Shown here piece by piece: positions 19,267 to 28,603 of a stretch of DNA of 64,000 bases. Under the pieces are notes generated by a model. That model saw nothing but the letters and a program-made list of their open reading frames with translations, had not been told where the DNA came from and ran no database searches. Both the position numbers and the translations under genes were made by a program. This DNA is from Akkermansiaceae bacterium (GTDB lineage Bacteria > Verrucomicrobiota > Verrucomicrobiia > Verrucomicrobiales > Akkermansiaceae), in assembly GCA_903826205.1 (NCBI GenBank), contig CAIKDP010000383.1, forward strand, positions 26,061-90,060, written 5' to 3'. Each line of letters begins with the position of its first letter. The stretch's first letter is position 1.

Positions 19267-19811
19267 ATGGTAGCACCGGTAATGAAGTGGCGTGGTACTG
19301 CGTGCGCACGCAGACGAAGCGGGAGCACATCGCTGCCGGGCACCTGCGCGAACTGGAAGGCATCGAAGTGTTTTGCCCGCGCTTGCGTTATCGCAAGGCC
19401 ACCCGTCGGGGCACGGTGTGGTGGGTGGAACCGTTGTTTCCAGGCTATCTGCTAGCGAAGTTCGATCGGCTGGAGGCCGAGCGGGCGGTCACGTTCTGTC
19501 AGGGGGTCCGTGGGTTGGTGCGGTTTGGGCCGGAGATTCCCACCGTTCCGGATGCGTTCGTCCAGAGCTTGCGTGAGGAGATCCGCGGGCATGTCACACC
19601 GGAGAATGAAGTTCTCACCCTGACCCCGGCGATTGAATGTGGCGATGAGGTGGAGGTGGCTCATGGTCCGCTGGTGGGCATGCGTGGGGTGGTGGTGGCC
19701 ATCGCGCCAGCGGTGGAGCGTGTGAAAATCCTCATGGAATTTCTGGGCCAGCCACATGCGGTTGATATGGACTTGTTTTCCATCCTGTTGCCGCGGCGGC
19801 CAATCCCCTGA
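19263..19811 (+). CDS. NusG-paralogue transcription antiterminator (UpxY/RfaH-like)
   Basis: The 182-residue protein has an NGN domain first (VAWYCVRTQTKREHIAAGHL, then VFCPRLRYRKATRRGTVWWV, EPLFPGYLLAKFD, VRGLVRFGPEIPTVPD). A C-terminal KOW domain follows (GDEVEVAHGPLVGMRGVVV). Specialised NusG paralogues load on RNA polymerase at ops-type DNA elements in leaders of long polysaccharide operons and suppress termination. The start overlaps the GbsR-like stop. It sits immediately upstream of the glf operon, whose leader contains an ops-like element. The KOW tail lacks nothing obvious. Confidence 0.9.
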   Translation: MNGSTGNEVAWYCVRTQTKREHIAAGHLRELEGIEVFCPRLRYRKATRRGTVWWVEPLFPGYLLAKFDRLEAERAVTFCQGVRGLVRFGPEIPTVPDAFVQSLREEIRGHVTPENEVLTLTPAIECGDEVEVAHGPLVGMRGVVVAIAPAVERVKILMEFLGQPHAVDMDLFSILLPRRPIP

Positions 19812-19857
19812 TTTTCGTGCCCATTGGTACCCGCTGCCGACGCGCTGAATTATTTAG

Positions 19858-19873
19858 TTATGGTTGAACAACC
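19858..19873 (+). promoter_or_regulatory. Half-dyad TTATGGTTGAACAACC upstream of the glf operon
   Basis: TTATG-n-TTGAACAA is shared with the right half of the 18695 dyad (TTATGTTTGAACAATC). The left half here (ATTTAG) matches GTTCAA at only three of six positions. It lies 120 bases before the ops-like element, almost the same distance as at the wbpA-like gene. Confidence 0.45.
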
Positions 19874-19945
19874 GAGCTGCGTGAGCTAGTTTCGCTGGGG
19901 GGAATTCGCAATTATGGTGATTGCCCAAACATTACTGAGTCCGCG

Positions 19946-19995
19946 TTGCAGGTTTCCTTCAAGAACCGGGAGGATCGACCAAGGGCGGCAGCGTG
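19946..19995 (+). promoter_or_regulatory. JUMPstart/ops-like leader element before glf
   Basis: TTGCAGGTTT (19946-19955) is followed, 38 bases start to start, by GGCGGCAGCGTG (19984-19995), inside ACCAAGGGCGGCAGCGTG. The RfaH ops consensus GGCGGTAGCGTG differs at one position. The same two blocks with identical 38-base spacing occur at 30898-30947. Target of the adjacent NusG paralogue is inferred. Confidence 0.6.
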
Positions 19996-20080
19996 TTTAC
20001 CCGTGAACCCGAGTTTTTCCGCCACGCATTCCGGCCTCACCAGCCCGCTGGGCCGGGGCGAATTTCACTCTGACTCGCGC

Positions 20081-21268
20081 ATGCAACCGGACGTTTCCAC
20101 GGATTTTCTGATCATCGGAGCAGGTTTTGCCGGCTGTGTTATTGGCGAGCGGTTGGCCGCGGCGGGTTGGAAATGTGTGGTTGTGGACCGGCGGGAGCAT
20201 GTGGGTGGCAATGCCTACGATGAGACCGATGCCGCGGGAGTCTTGGTTCACCGTTACGGGCCGCATTATTTCCGCACCAACTCGCCGCGGGTTGTCGATT
20301 ACCTGTCGCGGTTTACCGAGTGGCATGCGGTGGATTACACTATCAAGAGTTTTACCCGGGGACGCTATTGGAGTTTTCCGGTCAATCTCAACACGTTTGA
20401 GGAATACCTTGGCCGCTCATCCAGCCCCGAGGAATTCGCCGGGTGGTTGGGGCGGCTTCGGGTGCCGGTCAATGATCCACAAAACTCGGAGGAAATCATC
20501 CTCGCGCAGGTCGGCAGGGAGTTTTACGAACTCTTCTTTGAAAACTACACCCTCAAGCAATGGCGGCGGCATCCCCGCGATCTGGATGCCTCGGTGTGCG
20601 GACGCATCCCGCTGCGGACCAACCGGGACGATCGCTATCTGGCGGAAAACTTTCAGGCGTTGCCCAAGCACGGGTTTGCCGCCATGTTTGGGCGAATGCT
20701 TGAGGCGTCACCCGGCTTGGAGCTACATCTGGGGGTGGATTTTCAGGAGGCACGCAAGCGCTGGCCATGCAGGCATCTGATTTATACCGGCGCGCTGGAT
20801 GAATATTTCGCCTACCGGTATGGTCCCTTGCCCTATCGATCCCTCCGGTTTGAGGCGGAATCATTTTCGGCCGAACAACTTGTTGGTCGCCGAGCCGTAG
20901 CAGGCAAGTCCGGGTATTGGCAACCCGTGATGCAGGTGAATTTCCCTGACATGGAAGTCCCGTACACACGGATTGTGGAGATGAAGCATGCGACCGGGCA
21001 GACCGTGGATGCCACCACGATTATTCGGGAGTATCCCAAGGATTGGCAACGGGGCGGGGAACCGTACTATCCGGTTCCGGCACCTGACGCCCGCGTCGCA
21101 TACCGGCGCTATGCCACACTCGCAGAGACCGAGCCCAATGTCAGCTTTGTCGGTCGCCTCGCCACCTACCGCTACTATAACATGGATCAAGTCATCGGCA
21201 TGGCCCTTGCGGAAGCCGAAAAACTCATCCTCCGATACGGTTCTCAGTCATCCCGAAACATAGTCTAA
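20081..21268 (+). CDS. glf: UDP-galactopyranose mutase
   Basis: The 395-residue flavoenzyme interconverts UDP-Galp and UDP-Galf, the donor of galactofuranose. The N-terminal FAD-binding motif is LIIGAGFAGCVIGERLA, followed by VVDRREHVGGNAYDE and the HRYGPHYFRTNS motif. FFENYTLKQWRRHP and NFPDMEVPYTRIVE are family signatures, as is the C-terminal YRYYNMDQVIGMAL. ATG 20081 is used; a longer in-frame reading upstream would run over the ops-like leader. It is the first gene of the polysaccharide operon and 14 bases before the aminotransferase gene. Confidence 0.94.
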   Translation: MQPDVSTDFLIIGAGFAGCVIGERLAAAGWKCVVVDRREHVGGNAYDETDAAGVLVHRYGPHYFRTNSPRVVDYLSRFTEWHAVDYTIKSFTRGRYWSFPVNLNTFEEYLGRSSSPEEFAGWLGRLRVPVNDPQNSEEIILAQVGREFYELFFENYTLKQWRRHPRDLDASVCGRIPLRTNRDDRYLAENFQALPKHGFAAMFGRMLEASPGLELHLGVDFQEARKRWPCRHLIYTGALDEYFAYRYGPLPYRSLRFEAESFSAEQLVGRRAVAGKSGYWQPVMQVNFPDMEVPYTRIVEMKHATGQTVDATTIIREYPKDWQRGGEPYYPVPAPDARVAYRRYATLAETEPNVSFVGRLATYRYYNMDQVIGMALAEAEKLILRYGSQSSRNIV

Positions 21269-21282
21269 CAAAAAGTCATCCC

Positions 21283-22443
21283 ATGCCAGTCCCACTTCTC
21301 GACGTCAATGCCCAGAACCGCCCCCTGGAACAGGAACTCATAGAGGCTTTCACCCGCGTGCTCCGTTCGGGGCGCTTTATTCTCGGGGATGAGGTGGAAG
21401 CGTTTGAAGCGGAATGCGCGGCGTTCATCGGGGCGGGTCATGCGGTATCGATGTCGTCGGGGACGGATGCCCTGTTGGCAGCCTTCATGGCACTCGGCAT
21501 TGGACCGGGCGATGAGGTGCTATGCCCGGCATTCACGTTTTTCGCAACCGCGGGTTGCATCGCCCGGACTGGGGCGGTTCCGGTTTTTTGCGATGTCTGT
21601 CCGGTCACTTTTAATCTGGATCTCAGCTCGGCAACGGCCCGAGTCACACCGCGGACCAAGGCGATCGTGCCTGTCCACCTGTTTGGGCAGGCGGCGGAGA
21701 TGGACGCCCTCCGCGATTTCGCCGCGGAATACAATCTTCAGGTCGTTGAGGACGTGGCTCAATCGATTGGCGCCACTTACCACGGTTGCGGCTGTGGCAC
21801 GCTCGGAGACATCGGATGCTTCAGCTTTTTCCCGTCGAAAAACCTGGGTGGCTTCGGCGACGGCGGTCTGGTCACTACCAACGATGCGGAACTGGCAGAA
21901 AAACTCCGGCGCATCCGCAATCATGGCATGCATCCGCGCTACTATCATTCGTCGGTGGGTGCGAATTTCCGGATGGATGCCCTCCAGTGTGCACTGCTCC
22001 GGGTGAAGCTCCGGCACCTTGGAGACTACACCACCGGTCGGGTGGTCAACGCCAATTATTATATCGATCATCTTTCGAGGATGAGCGGTGTCGTTCAGGC
22101 CGGTGTCGCGGTTGACAGCACCACTGCCCGGATCGTGCTGCCTGTGGCCAGCGCGCGCAACCGCCACGTCTGGAACCAGTTCACGCTGCGGGTGATAGGT
22201 CCAGACCAGCGCGAGGCGTTGAAAAGCCACCTAGCCATGCAGGGTATCGGTTGCGAAATCTACTACCCGGTAGCCCTCCATCATCAAGAGTGCTTCAAAC
22301 ACCTCCCGGCCCACGCCATTCAAACCTGTCCGGTCTCTGAAGCGCTCACCCACGAGGTGCTGAGCATCCCGGTCTATCCGGAGTTGAGTGCCTCCCAGCG
22401 TGACGAAGTCATCTCGGCAATCGGCGTCTGGTTGGGAGTTTGA
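21283..22443 (+). CDS. DegT/DnrJ/EryC1-family sugar aminotransferase
   Basis: The 386-residue PLP enzyme belongs to the nucleotide-sugar aminotransferase family. Evidence includes VSMSSGTDALLAAFMALGIG for PLP phosphate binding, PVHLFGQAAEMD, VVEDVAQSIGATYHG for the PLP-ring Asp, and the Schiff-base Lys (about residue 186) in SFFPSKNLGGFGDGG. NQFTLRV, YYPVALHHQECF and LSIPVYPELS close the C-terminus as in WecE/PerA-type members. It would add an amino group to a keto-sugar nucleotide. The sugar cannot be deduced; the WbpA-type dehydrogenase in this locus hints at a diamino or uronic-acid pathway. Confidence 0.9.
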   Translation: MPVPLLDVNAQNRPLEQELIEAFTRVLRSGRFILGDEVEAFEAECAAFIGAGHAVSMSSGTDALLAAFMALGIGPGDEVLCPAFTFFATAGCIARTGAVPVFCDVCPVTFNLDLSSATARVTPRTKAIVPVHLFGQAAEMDALRDFAAEYNLQVVEDVAQSIGATYHGCGCGTLGDIGCFSFFPSKNLGGFGDGGLVTTNDAELAEKLRRIRNHGMHPRYYHSSVGANFRMDALQCALLRVKLRHLGDYTTGRVVNANYYIDHLSRMSGVVQAGVAVDSTTARIVLPVASARNRHVWNQFTLRVIGPDQREALKSHLAMQGIGCEIYYPVALHHQECFKHLPAHAIQTCPVSEALTHEVLSIPVYPELSASQRDEVISAIGVWLGV

Positions 22444-22464
22444 ATCCAAACTTCTTCGTCCGTC

Positions 22465-23403
22465 ATGAAAAAGCTTTTCGTAGCTGGTCACCGCGGAATG
22501 GTCGGCTCCGCGATTGTCAGGGAAGCTGCAAGCCGCGGTGGTTTCCATACCATTACGGCTGATCGTGGTGAATTGGATCTGTGCAATCAGGCGGCGGTTT
22601 TCACTTATCTGGCAGACGAGCTGCCGCAAATTGTGATCATAGCTGCCGCAAAAGTGGGAGGGATTCACGCCAATTCAACCTATCCGGCGGCCTTCATTTA
22701 TGAGAATCTGGCGATAGCCGCCAATCTGATCGAGGGGTGCCGCCGCGCCGGGGTGCCGCGCGTGTTGTTTCTTGGTTCGTCGTGCATCTATCCACGCCAG
22801 GCTCCTCAGCCGATGCCTGAGAGTTGTTTGTTGGGCGGTCCTCTGGAACCTTCCAACGAGGCCTATGCGATCGCCAAGATCGCCGGACTGAAGCTTTGCC
22901 AGCACTATCGGTCTCAATATGGACTTATCTATCACAGTGCCATGCCCACCAATCTCTACGGCCCTGGCGATAATTACCATCCGGAGAATTCCCATGTGAT
23001 TCCAGCCTTGCTGCGGCGGTTCCATGAAGCCAAGCAACGCGGCGATACCTCCGTCACCCTCTGGGGCAGCGGCACTCCGCGCCGCGAGTTCCTTCATGTT
23101 GACGATCTCGCAGCGGCTTGTTTCCACCTGTTGTCTCTGGATGACCCGCCGGACTGGGTCAACGTCGGGGTAGGCACGGATCTAACCATCCTTGAGCTGG
23201 CCGGCCACGTCGCCCGGATCACCGGCTTCACCGGCGCGATTCTGACGGATCCAAGCAAGCCGGATGGTACGCCGCGCAAGCTCTTGGATATTTCCCGAAT
23301 CAAAGCCAGCGGATGGGCGCCACAGGTGGGCTTGGCGACGGGATTGGCCGCGGCCTACGAGGATTTCAGGACATCCATCGCCTGTGGCCGCGGCAGGTTG
23401 TAA
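22465..23403 (+). CDS. fcl: GDP-L-fucose synthase
   Basis: This 312-residue SDR epimerase/reductase completes GDP-fucose from GDP-4-keto-6-deoxymannose. It begins [19 protein letters not shown]. Family hallmarks are [32 protein letters not shown], the catalytic Tyr/Lys region [37 protein letters not shown], and [14 protein letters not shown]. Its stop is 20 bases before gmd, the previous enzyme of the pathway, so the pair forms a complete GDP-fucose module from GDP-mannose. Confidence 0.94.
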   Translation: MKKLFVAGHRGMVGSAIVREAASRGGFHTITADRGELDLCNQAAVFTYLADELPQIVIIAAAKVGGIHANSTYPAAFIYENLAIAANLIEGCRRAGVPRVLFLGSSCIYPRQAPQPMPESCLLGGPLEPSNEAYAIAKIAGLKLCQHYRSQYGLIYHSAMPTNLYGPGDNYHPENSHVIPALLRRFHEAKQRGDTSVTLWGSGTPRREFLHVDDLAAACFHLLSLDDPPDWVNVGVGTDLTILELAGHVARITGFTGAILTDPSKPDGTPRKLLDISRIKASGWAPQVGLATGLAAAYEDFRTSIACGRGRL

Positions 23404-23423
23404 GCGCAGAACCCATTGCCACC

Positions 23424-24539
23424 ATGAAACGCGCGCTAATCACCGGTGTTACCGGACAGGATGGCTCCTACCTCGCGGAATTGCTCCTCGAAAAGGGCTA
23501 CGAGGTGCATGGCATCAAGCGCCGGGCCTCGCTCTTCAACACTCAGCGGATCGATCACATCTACGAGGATCCGCATGTTGAGGATTCGCGCTTTCGCTTG
23601 CATTACGGAGATCTCACCGACAGTTCGAATCTCACCCGGATTATCAGCGAGGTCCGCCCGGATGAGGTGTACAATCTTGGCGCGCAGTCCCATGTAGCCG
23701 TCTCCTTCGAGGCGCCGGAATACACCGCGGACGTCGATGCCATGGGGACCTTGAGGTTGCTGGAGGCGATCCGGTTCCTGGGGCTGGAAAGCAAGACGCG
23801 TTTTTATCAGGCTTCAACCTCGGAGTTATACGGTCTGGTGCAGGAGAGTCCGCAGAATGAGGCCACCCCGTTTTACCCGCGTTCGCCATATGCCGTGGCC
23901 AAGCTTTATGCCTACTGGATCACGGTGAACTACCGTGAGGCGTACGGGATGTACGCTTGCAACGGGATCCTCTTCAACCATGAGTCGCCGCGCCGCGGTG
24001 AGACCTTTGTCACGCGCAAGATCACCCGTGGCTTTGCCAATATCGCTCATGGCATCGAACGTTGCCTGTTTCTTGGCAACATGGCGTCACTGCGTGACTG
24101 GGGGCATGCCAGGGACTACGTCCGGATGCAATGGATGATGCTCCAACAAAATCATGCGGAGGACTATGTCATTGCCACCGGCAGACAGCTTGCGGTCCGC
24201 GAATTTGTCCGCATGGCCGCGCGCGAAGCCGGTATGGAACTCGCCTTTTCCGGCACCGGTGCCAATGAGATTGCCACGGTCATTGCTGTGGATGCCGCCG
24301 TGGCTCCCAAGGTCAGTGTTGGCGAGGTTATTGTCAAAGTGGATCCACGCTATTACCGTCCCACCGAGGTGGATACCCTGCTAGGAGATGCCACCAAGGC
24401 GCGGCAGAAGTTAGGTTGGACCCCAGAAATCACTGTCGAACAGATGTGTGCCGAAATGGTAGCCGCGGATCTCGAGGATGCCAAACGCCACGCCCTGCTC
24501 AAGTCCCATGGCCACCATGTCGCCGTGACCAAAGAATGA
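23424..24539 (+). CDS. gmd: GDP-mannose 4,6-dehydratase
   Basis: The start at ATG 23424 gives 371 residues opening with the standard [50 protein letters not shown], the catalytic YxxxK in [12 protein letters not shown] and [20 protein letters not shown] are all typical. The enzyme makes GDP-4-keto-6-deoxymannose for fcl. An ATG at 24536 overlapping the stop could couple translation to the next gene. Confidence 0.95.
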   Translation: MKRALITGVTGQDGSYLAELLLEKGYEVHGIKRRASLFNTQRIDHIYEDPHVEDSRFRLHYGDLTDSSNLTRIISEVRPDEVYNLGAQSHVAVSFEAPEYTADVDAMGTLRLLEAIRFLGLESKTRFYQASTSELYGLVQESPQNEATPFYPRSPYAVAKLYAYWITVNYREAYGMYACNGILFNHESPRRGETFVTRKITRGFANIAHGIERCLFLGNMASLRDWGHARDYVRMQWMMLQQNHAEDYVIATGRQLAVREFVRMAAREAGMELAFSGTGANEIATVIAVDAAVAPKVSVGEVIVKVDPRYYRPTEVDTLLGDATKARQKLGWTPEITVEQMCAEMVAADLEDAKRHALLKSHGHHVAVTKE

Positions 24540-24565
24540 GAATGACTCACCCTGTTCCACGTTTT

Positions 24566-25648
24566 ATGAAAAAAGTATTTGTCTCCGGTTGTTACGATAT
24601 TCTTCACGCTGGCCATATTCAATTTTTTGAAGAGGCACGGGCGTTGGGTGATTATCTTATTGTGTCATTCGCTTCCGCTGAGGTGTTGTGGCATCACAAG
24701 CGCCGCAAGCCCTCGATTCCCGACGACCACAAGCGTGTCTTGCTGCAAGGACTCCGCGTCATCGATGAAGTGATCGTCACTCAAGGGCACAAGGAGGGAT
24801 TGGATTTCGAGGAGGATTTCCTGCGCTTGCGTCCGGACTTTCTCATCGTCACCGACGATGACAAGTACGGTCTGCTCAAACGCGAACTCTGCGCCAAAGT
24901 CGGTGCACAGTACGTCATTCTGCCCAAGACCCCGCCGCGCTTTGAACCCGTCTCCACCAGTTCGATCGTGCGCTGGGTGCAGGCACCCACGGAGGCTCCG
25001 CTGCGTGTCGATTTCGCCGGCGGTTGGTTGGATGTTCCGCGCTTCTCGCGGCCCGGTGAGTTCATTGTCAACTGCGCGATTTCACCACTCGTGTCGCTTC
25101 GCGAGTGGCCCTATGAGAAACAGGCGGGTCTTGGCGGTAGCGGGGCATGGGCGCTCCTCAATGGACGCGATGGGGTCAATTCCGAGCTTGATATGGGAGT
25201 GGGTTGGCAGGATCCGGCCGTGATCCGCGAGACCGGACTCTGTGTCTGGCGTTCCGGCAAGTCACCGGTGCTTGATTTCAAACAGAACGGGGATTTTCTA
25301 ACGGGACGCCTGGCCATTCTCTGGACGGGGAAGTCACATGACACTCCGGGCTTTGCGGACTATGTGCGCGATTATGATCGGATTGCCGAGTCCGGACGCC
25401 TCGCCCGCGATGGCGCGCTCCATGCCAATCCGCAACGGCTGGCTGAGGGGATGTCTGTCTATTATCAAGCCCAGCTCGATGAGGGGATGGAGCCGTTATT
25501 GGCGATTCCCGGAGCCATGGCTCATAAATACTGCGGGGGAGGCTATGGAGGCTATGCGCTCTATCTGTTTGAGGATGCGGCCATGCGCACACAGGCGCTC
25601 GCCGCCTCCGAAAATCTTCGTGCCATCGAACCGTTCTGCCGGATTTGA
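24566..25648 (+). CDS. Fused cytidylyltransferase-like nucleotidyltransferase and FUK/HddA-type GHMP sugar kinase
   Basis: The protein is about 360 residues and has two domains. Residues 1-140 are a cytidylyltransferase-fold domain: VFVSGCYDILHAGHIQFFEE with the HxGH motif HAGH, then the C-terminal STSSIVRW. Residues about 145-360 are a compact GHMP kinase with APLRVDFAGGWLDVPRF, GLGGSGAW, GWQDPAV and YCGGGYGGYALYLF. FAGGWxDxP and GWQD motifs recur in L-fucokinase and D-glycero-D-manno-heptose-7-phosphate kinase (HddA). The kinase part is shorter than free-standing GHMP kinases. Together they could phosphorylate and then nucleotidylate one sugar. The start could instead be ATG 24536 or 24542 (overlapping the gmd stop). 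Confidence 0.78.
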   Translation: MKKVFVSGCYDILHAGHIQFFEEARALGDYLIVSFASAEVLWHHKRRKPSIPDDHKRVLLQGLRVIDEVIVTQGHKEGLDFEEDFLRLRPDFLIVTDDDKYGLLKRELCAKVGAQYVILPKTPPRFEPVSTSSIVRWVQAPTEAPLRVDFAGGWLDVPRFSRPGEFIVNCAISPLVSLREWPYEKQAGLGGSGAWALLNGRDGVNSELDMGVGWQDPAVIRETGLCVWRSGKSPVLDFKQNGDFLTGRLAILWTGKSHDTPGFADYVRDYDRIAESGRLARDGALHANPQRLAEGMSVYYQAQLDEGMEPLLAIPGAMAHKYCGGGYGGYALYLFEDAAMRTQALAASENLRAIEPFCRI

Positions 25649-26403
25649 AACGCATCCCCGTCATTGGTTTGCCGATTGCCGCGACCGACTACGCCGGCGC
25701 GGTGGCTTGGGTGATTGAGCGAGCCAGGGCGGGGGACCGCGCCTATGCGGTGGAAGCCGCCAATGCCCATGTGGCGGCACTGGCCCGTACGGACCCGGCC
25801 TTTGGCGAGTCCATGGGGCGCTTTGATCTCATCTGCCCCGATGGCATGCCGTTGGTGTGGCTGGTCAACGCGCGCTTGTCCTCGGAGGAAAAACTCAGCG
25901 ACCGTGTGTACGGTCCCACCTTGATGCTGGAAACACTCAAAGCCAGTGACGGGGTGGGGGAGTTGCGCCACTATTTGCTAGGCGGGCAGCAATCCACACT
26001 CACCAAACTCATCGACTCCTTCGCGGAGCGTTTCCCCGGAACCGTAATTGCCGGCGCGTATGCCCCTCCATTTGGCACTTGGCCTGAGGACGAATTTGAG
26101 CGGATATGTCACAAAATCCGCGAGTCCGGTGCCAATCTCATCTGGGTTGGCCTTGGCTGTCCGCGACAAGAGCATTGGATTGCCGCGCACAAAGACCGAT
26201 TGCCCCCCGGAGTATATTTCGGGATTGGTGCGGCCTTTGCGTTTCACGCCGGCGAGGTCCGCCAGGCACCTCCCGCTATTCAACGCTTGGGACTTGAGTG
26301 GTTGTATCGGCTCTGCATGGAACCGCAGCGACTATTCCGGCGTTACTTGATTTATAATTCGCTGTTTCTTTTTCATGCTTTTCGTGATAGGTTGACCCGT
26401 TGA
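25645..26403 (+). CDS. WecG/TagA/CpsF-family glycosyltransferase
   Basis: The 252-residue enzyme belongs to the GT26 family, which transfers a sugar to lipid-linked intermediates in teichoic acid, ECA or capsule assembly. Signature segments are [94 protein letters not shown] and [17 protein letters not shown]. The start is a TTG overlapping the TGA of the fused kinase gene by four bases. Confidence 0.93.
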   Translation: MKRIPVIGLPIAATDYAGAVAWVIERARAGDRAYAVEAANAHVAALARTDPAFGESMGRFDLICPDGMPLVWLVNARLSSEEKLSDRVYGPTLMLETLKASDGVGELRHYLLGGQQSTLTKLIDSFAERFPGTVIAGAYAPPFGTWPEDEFERICHKIRESGANLIWVGLGCPRQEHWIAAHKDRLPPGVYFGIGAAFAFHAGEVRQAPPAIQRLGLEWLYRLCMEPQRLFRRYLIYNSLFLFHAFRDRLTR

Positions 26404-26425
26404 TTTGTGGCAACCCATCACTCCA

Positions 26426-27820
26426 ATGTCAGGCCGCCAAGTCGAAACCATCTGCTGCCTTGGAGCCGGCTATGTCGGTGGGCCGACCATGGCCATGATC
26501 GCAGCCAAGTGTCCGCACCTTCAGGTGACCGTCGCGGACTTGAATATCCAGCGCATCGCGGCGTGGAACTCCGCCATCCTGCCGATTTACGAACCCGGTC
26601 TCGATCCGGTCGTAGCTGGTGTGCGCGGCAGAAACCTCCATTTCACCACCGATATCCACGGTGCCATCGCGGCGGCTGATTTGATCTTCGTATCGGTCGG
26701 AACTCCCACCAAGTCCTACGGCATTGGCACCGGACGAGCCGCGGATCTTCGCTACATCGAGGCGGCGGCCCGTGTGATTGCGGAGGTTTCCGAGGGGCAC
26801 AAAATCATTGTTGAGAAAAGCACGATACCAGTGCGCACCGCCGGTGCGGTCAGGACCATTCTCGAGGCTAACACCACTTCAAACGCCACTTTTGAAGTGC
26901 TCTCGAATCCCGAGTTTCTCGCCGAGGGCACCGCCATACAAGATCTCGAATCCCCGGATCGGATTCTTATCGGTGGTGGGAACACTGCCGCAGGCAAGGC
27001 TGCGGTTGAGGCGTTGGTTGCGGTATACGCCAACTGGGTGCCGCGTGAACGCATCCTAACAACCAACCTGTGGTCGTCCGAGTTGTCCAAGCTCGTCGCC
27101 AACGCCTTTCTTGCCCAGCGTATTTCTTCCATCAACTCCATTTCTGCGCTGTGTGAGAAGACCGGCGCGGATGTCGACGAGGTGGCGCACGCCATCGGCA
27201 TGGATTCGCGTATCGGCCCCAGATTCCTCAAATCATCCATTGGCTTTGGCGGTTCTTGCTTTCAAAAGGACCTGCTCAACTTGGTCTATCTTTGCGAGTC
27301 CTTCGGGCTGCCGGAGGTCGCAAAATATTGGAATCAGGTGCTCCGAATCAACGATTGGCAGAAGTCGCGCTTTGTCGGGAAAATCGTCCGCGCGATGTTC
27401 AACACGATCAATGGCAAGCGCATCGGCATCTTGGGTTTCGCTTTCAAGAAGGATACCAACGATACCCGGGAGAGTCCGGCCATTCGCGTCTGCCGCGATC
27501 TTCTGCATGAACGGGCACACCTCGCCATCTATGACCCCCAAGTTGATCCTAACATCATCTACCAAGAGTTGTTGGGGGACGGCGTGGCGCCGACCATTTT
27601 GGAGTCCAATATGGAGATTTGCAGCGACCCCTATGCGGCTGCTAACAAGTCTCACGCCTTGGTCGCTCTAACTGAGTGGGACGAGTTTCAGACTTTGGAC
27701 ATGGGGCGCATTTATGAGCTGATGCTCAAGCCCGCCTTCGTTTTTGATGGACGGGACATTCTTCCCGCGGAGGATCTCAAAGGTCACGGCTTTGAGGTCT
27801 TCACCATAGGCAAAGGTTGA
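26426..27820 (+). CDS. ugd: UDP-glucose 6-dehydrogenase, animal-type
   Basis: The 464-residue enzyme oxidises UDP-glucose to UDP-glucuronate with two NAD. The N-terminus [20 protein letters not shown] and overall length match the eukaryote-like UGDH group rather than the 390-440 residue Ugd/TuaD type. [37 protein letters not shown] and the catalytic Cys (about residue 278) in [17 protein letters not shown] are present, as is [20 protein letters not shown]. Its product feeds the UDP-xylose synthase at 17703. ATG 26426 fits the conserved N-terminus; the frame extends 7 codons upstream. Confidence 0.95.
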   Translation: MSGRQVETICCLGAGYVGGPTMAMIAAKCPHLQVTVADLNIQRIAAWNSAILPIYEPGLDPVVAGVRGRNLHFTTDIHGAIAAADLIFVSVGTPTKSYGIGTGRAADLRYIEAAARVIAEVSEGHKIIVEKSTIPVRTAGAVRTILEANTTSNATFEVLSNPEFLAEGTAIQDLESPDRILIGGGNTAAGKAAVEALVAVYANWVPRERILTTNLWSSELSKLVANAFLAQRISSINSISALCEKTGADVDEVAHAIGMDSRIGPRFLKSSIGFGGSCFQKDLLNLVYLCESFGLPEVAKYWNQVLRINDWQKSRFVGKIVRAMFNTINGKRIGILGFAFKKDTNDTRESPAIRVCRDLLHERAHLAIYDPQVDPNIIYQELLGDGVAPTILESNMEICSDPYAAANKSHALVALTEWDEFQTLDMGRIYELMLKPAFVFDGRDILPAEDLKGHGFEVFTIGKG

Positions 27821-27863
27821 CCCCCGCAGGCTGGGACTTCATTTGCTGATATCAGGCTTTATT

Positions 27864-28463
27864 ATGAACATACATCCCGAATTCCACCGCTTCCTCAATC
27901 GCCACGACAAGGAGGTGCTGCTCCGCCAGCGGGGTCTTGTCGTTTGGCTCTACGGCCTCTCCGGGTCCGGCAAGTCCACCATCGCCAATGCCGCCGAGCG
28001 CGTGTTGCACCGTCAAGGTCGCTTCACTGTCATCCTTGATGGCGATAATCTGCGCACCGGGCTCAATTCCAACCTCGGCTTCAGTGATGAAGACCGTCTC
28101 GAAAACATTCGGCGCATGGCTGAAATGGCCAAGGTTTTCGTCTCCCAAGGGATTATCACCTTTGTTTCTGCCATCACCCCGCGCGGCGAACTCCGCGACT
28201 TGGCTCGCGGCTTGCTCGGCGCGGACTTGTTCGAGGTGTATGTCGAGGCCACCTACGAAACCTGTGAGAAACGCGACGTCAAAGGCCTCTACGCCAAGGC
28301 CGCTCGTGGCGAAATCGCACATTTCACCGGCAAGGACGGATCGTTCGAACCCCCGCATCATCCAGCCCTCGTTCTAAACACCGAAACCATCTCGGTTCAA
28401 GATGCCGCCTTTGAGCTTCTCGAAGCTATCCAAGACCGGATTTCCCTCAATCCGTCTTTGTAA
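27864..28463 (+). CDS. cysC: Adenylylsulfate (APS) kinase
   Basis: The 199-residue kinase phosphorylates APS to PAPS, the universal sulfate donor. The P-loop LYGLSGSGKSTIANA sits near residue 28. DGDNLRTGLNSNLGFS and DRLENIRRMAEMAKVF follow, then ITPRGELRDLAR and the substrate segment YVEATYETCEKRDVKGLYAKA. ATG 27864 gives the typical N-terminus. It is the first of the cysC-cysD-cysN set but is separated from cysD by a 140-base gap with its own promoter. Confidence 0.95.
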   Translation: MNIHPEFHRFLNRHDKEVLLRQRGLVVWLYGLSGSGKSTIANAAERVLHRQGRFTVILDGDNLRTGLNSNLGFSDEDRLENIRRMAEMAKVFVSQGIITFVSAITPRGELRDLARGLLGADLFEVYVEATYETCEKRDVKGLYAKAARGEIAHFTGKDGSFEPPHHPALVLNTETISVQDAAFELLEAIQDRISLNPSL

Positions 28464-28515
28464 CTCACTTAAAACGAGCATACGTTACAAAAACGATCTA
28501 CAAACAAATTAATTC

Positions 28516-28544
28516 TTGACCACCTGGGAATTGTGGCCTAATTT
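28516..28544 (+). promoter_or_regulatory. Promoter for cysDN
   Basis: A -35 TTGACC (28516-28521) and a -10 TAATTT (28539-28544) are spaced by 17 bases, in an A/T-richer patch 60 bases before the cysD ATG. Confidence 0.55.
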
Positions 28545-28603
28545 CCTGCCGCGCCGTGGGTGTCTAACCCCAGCGGCCGAGTTGTCCCACTGTTCCTTGT
28601 GCC

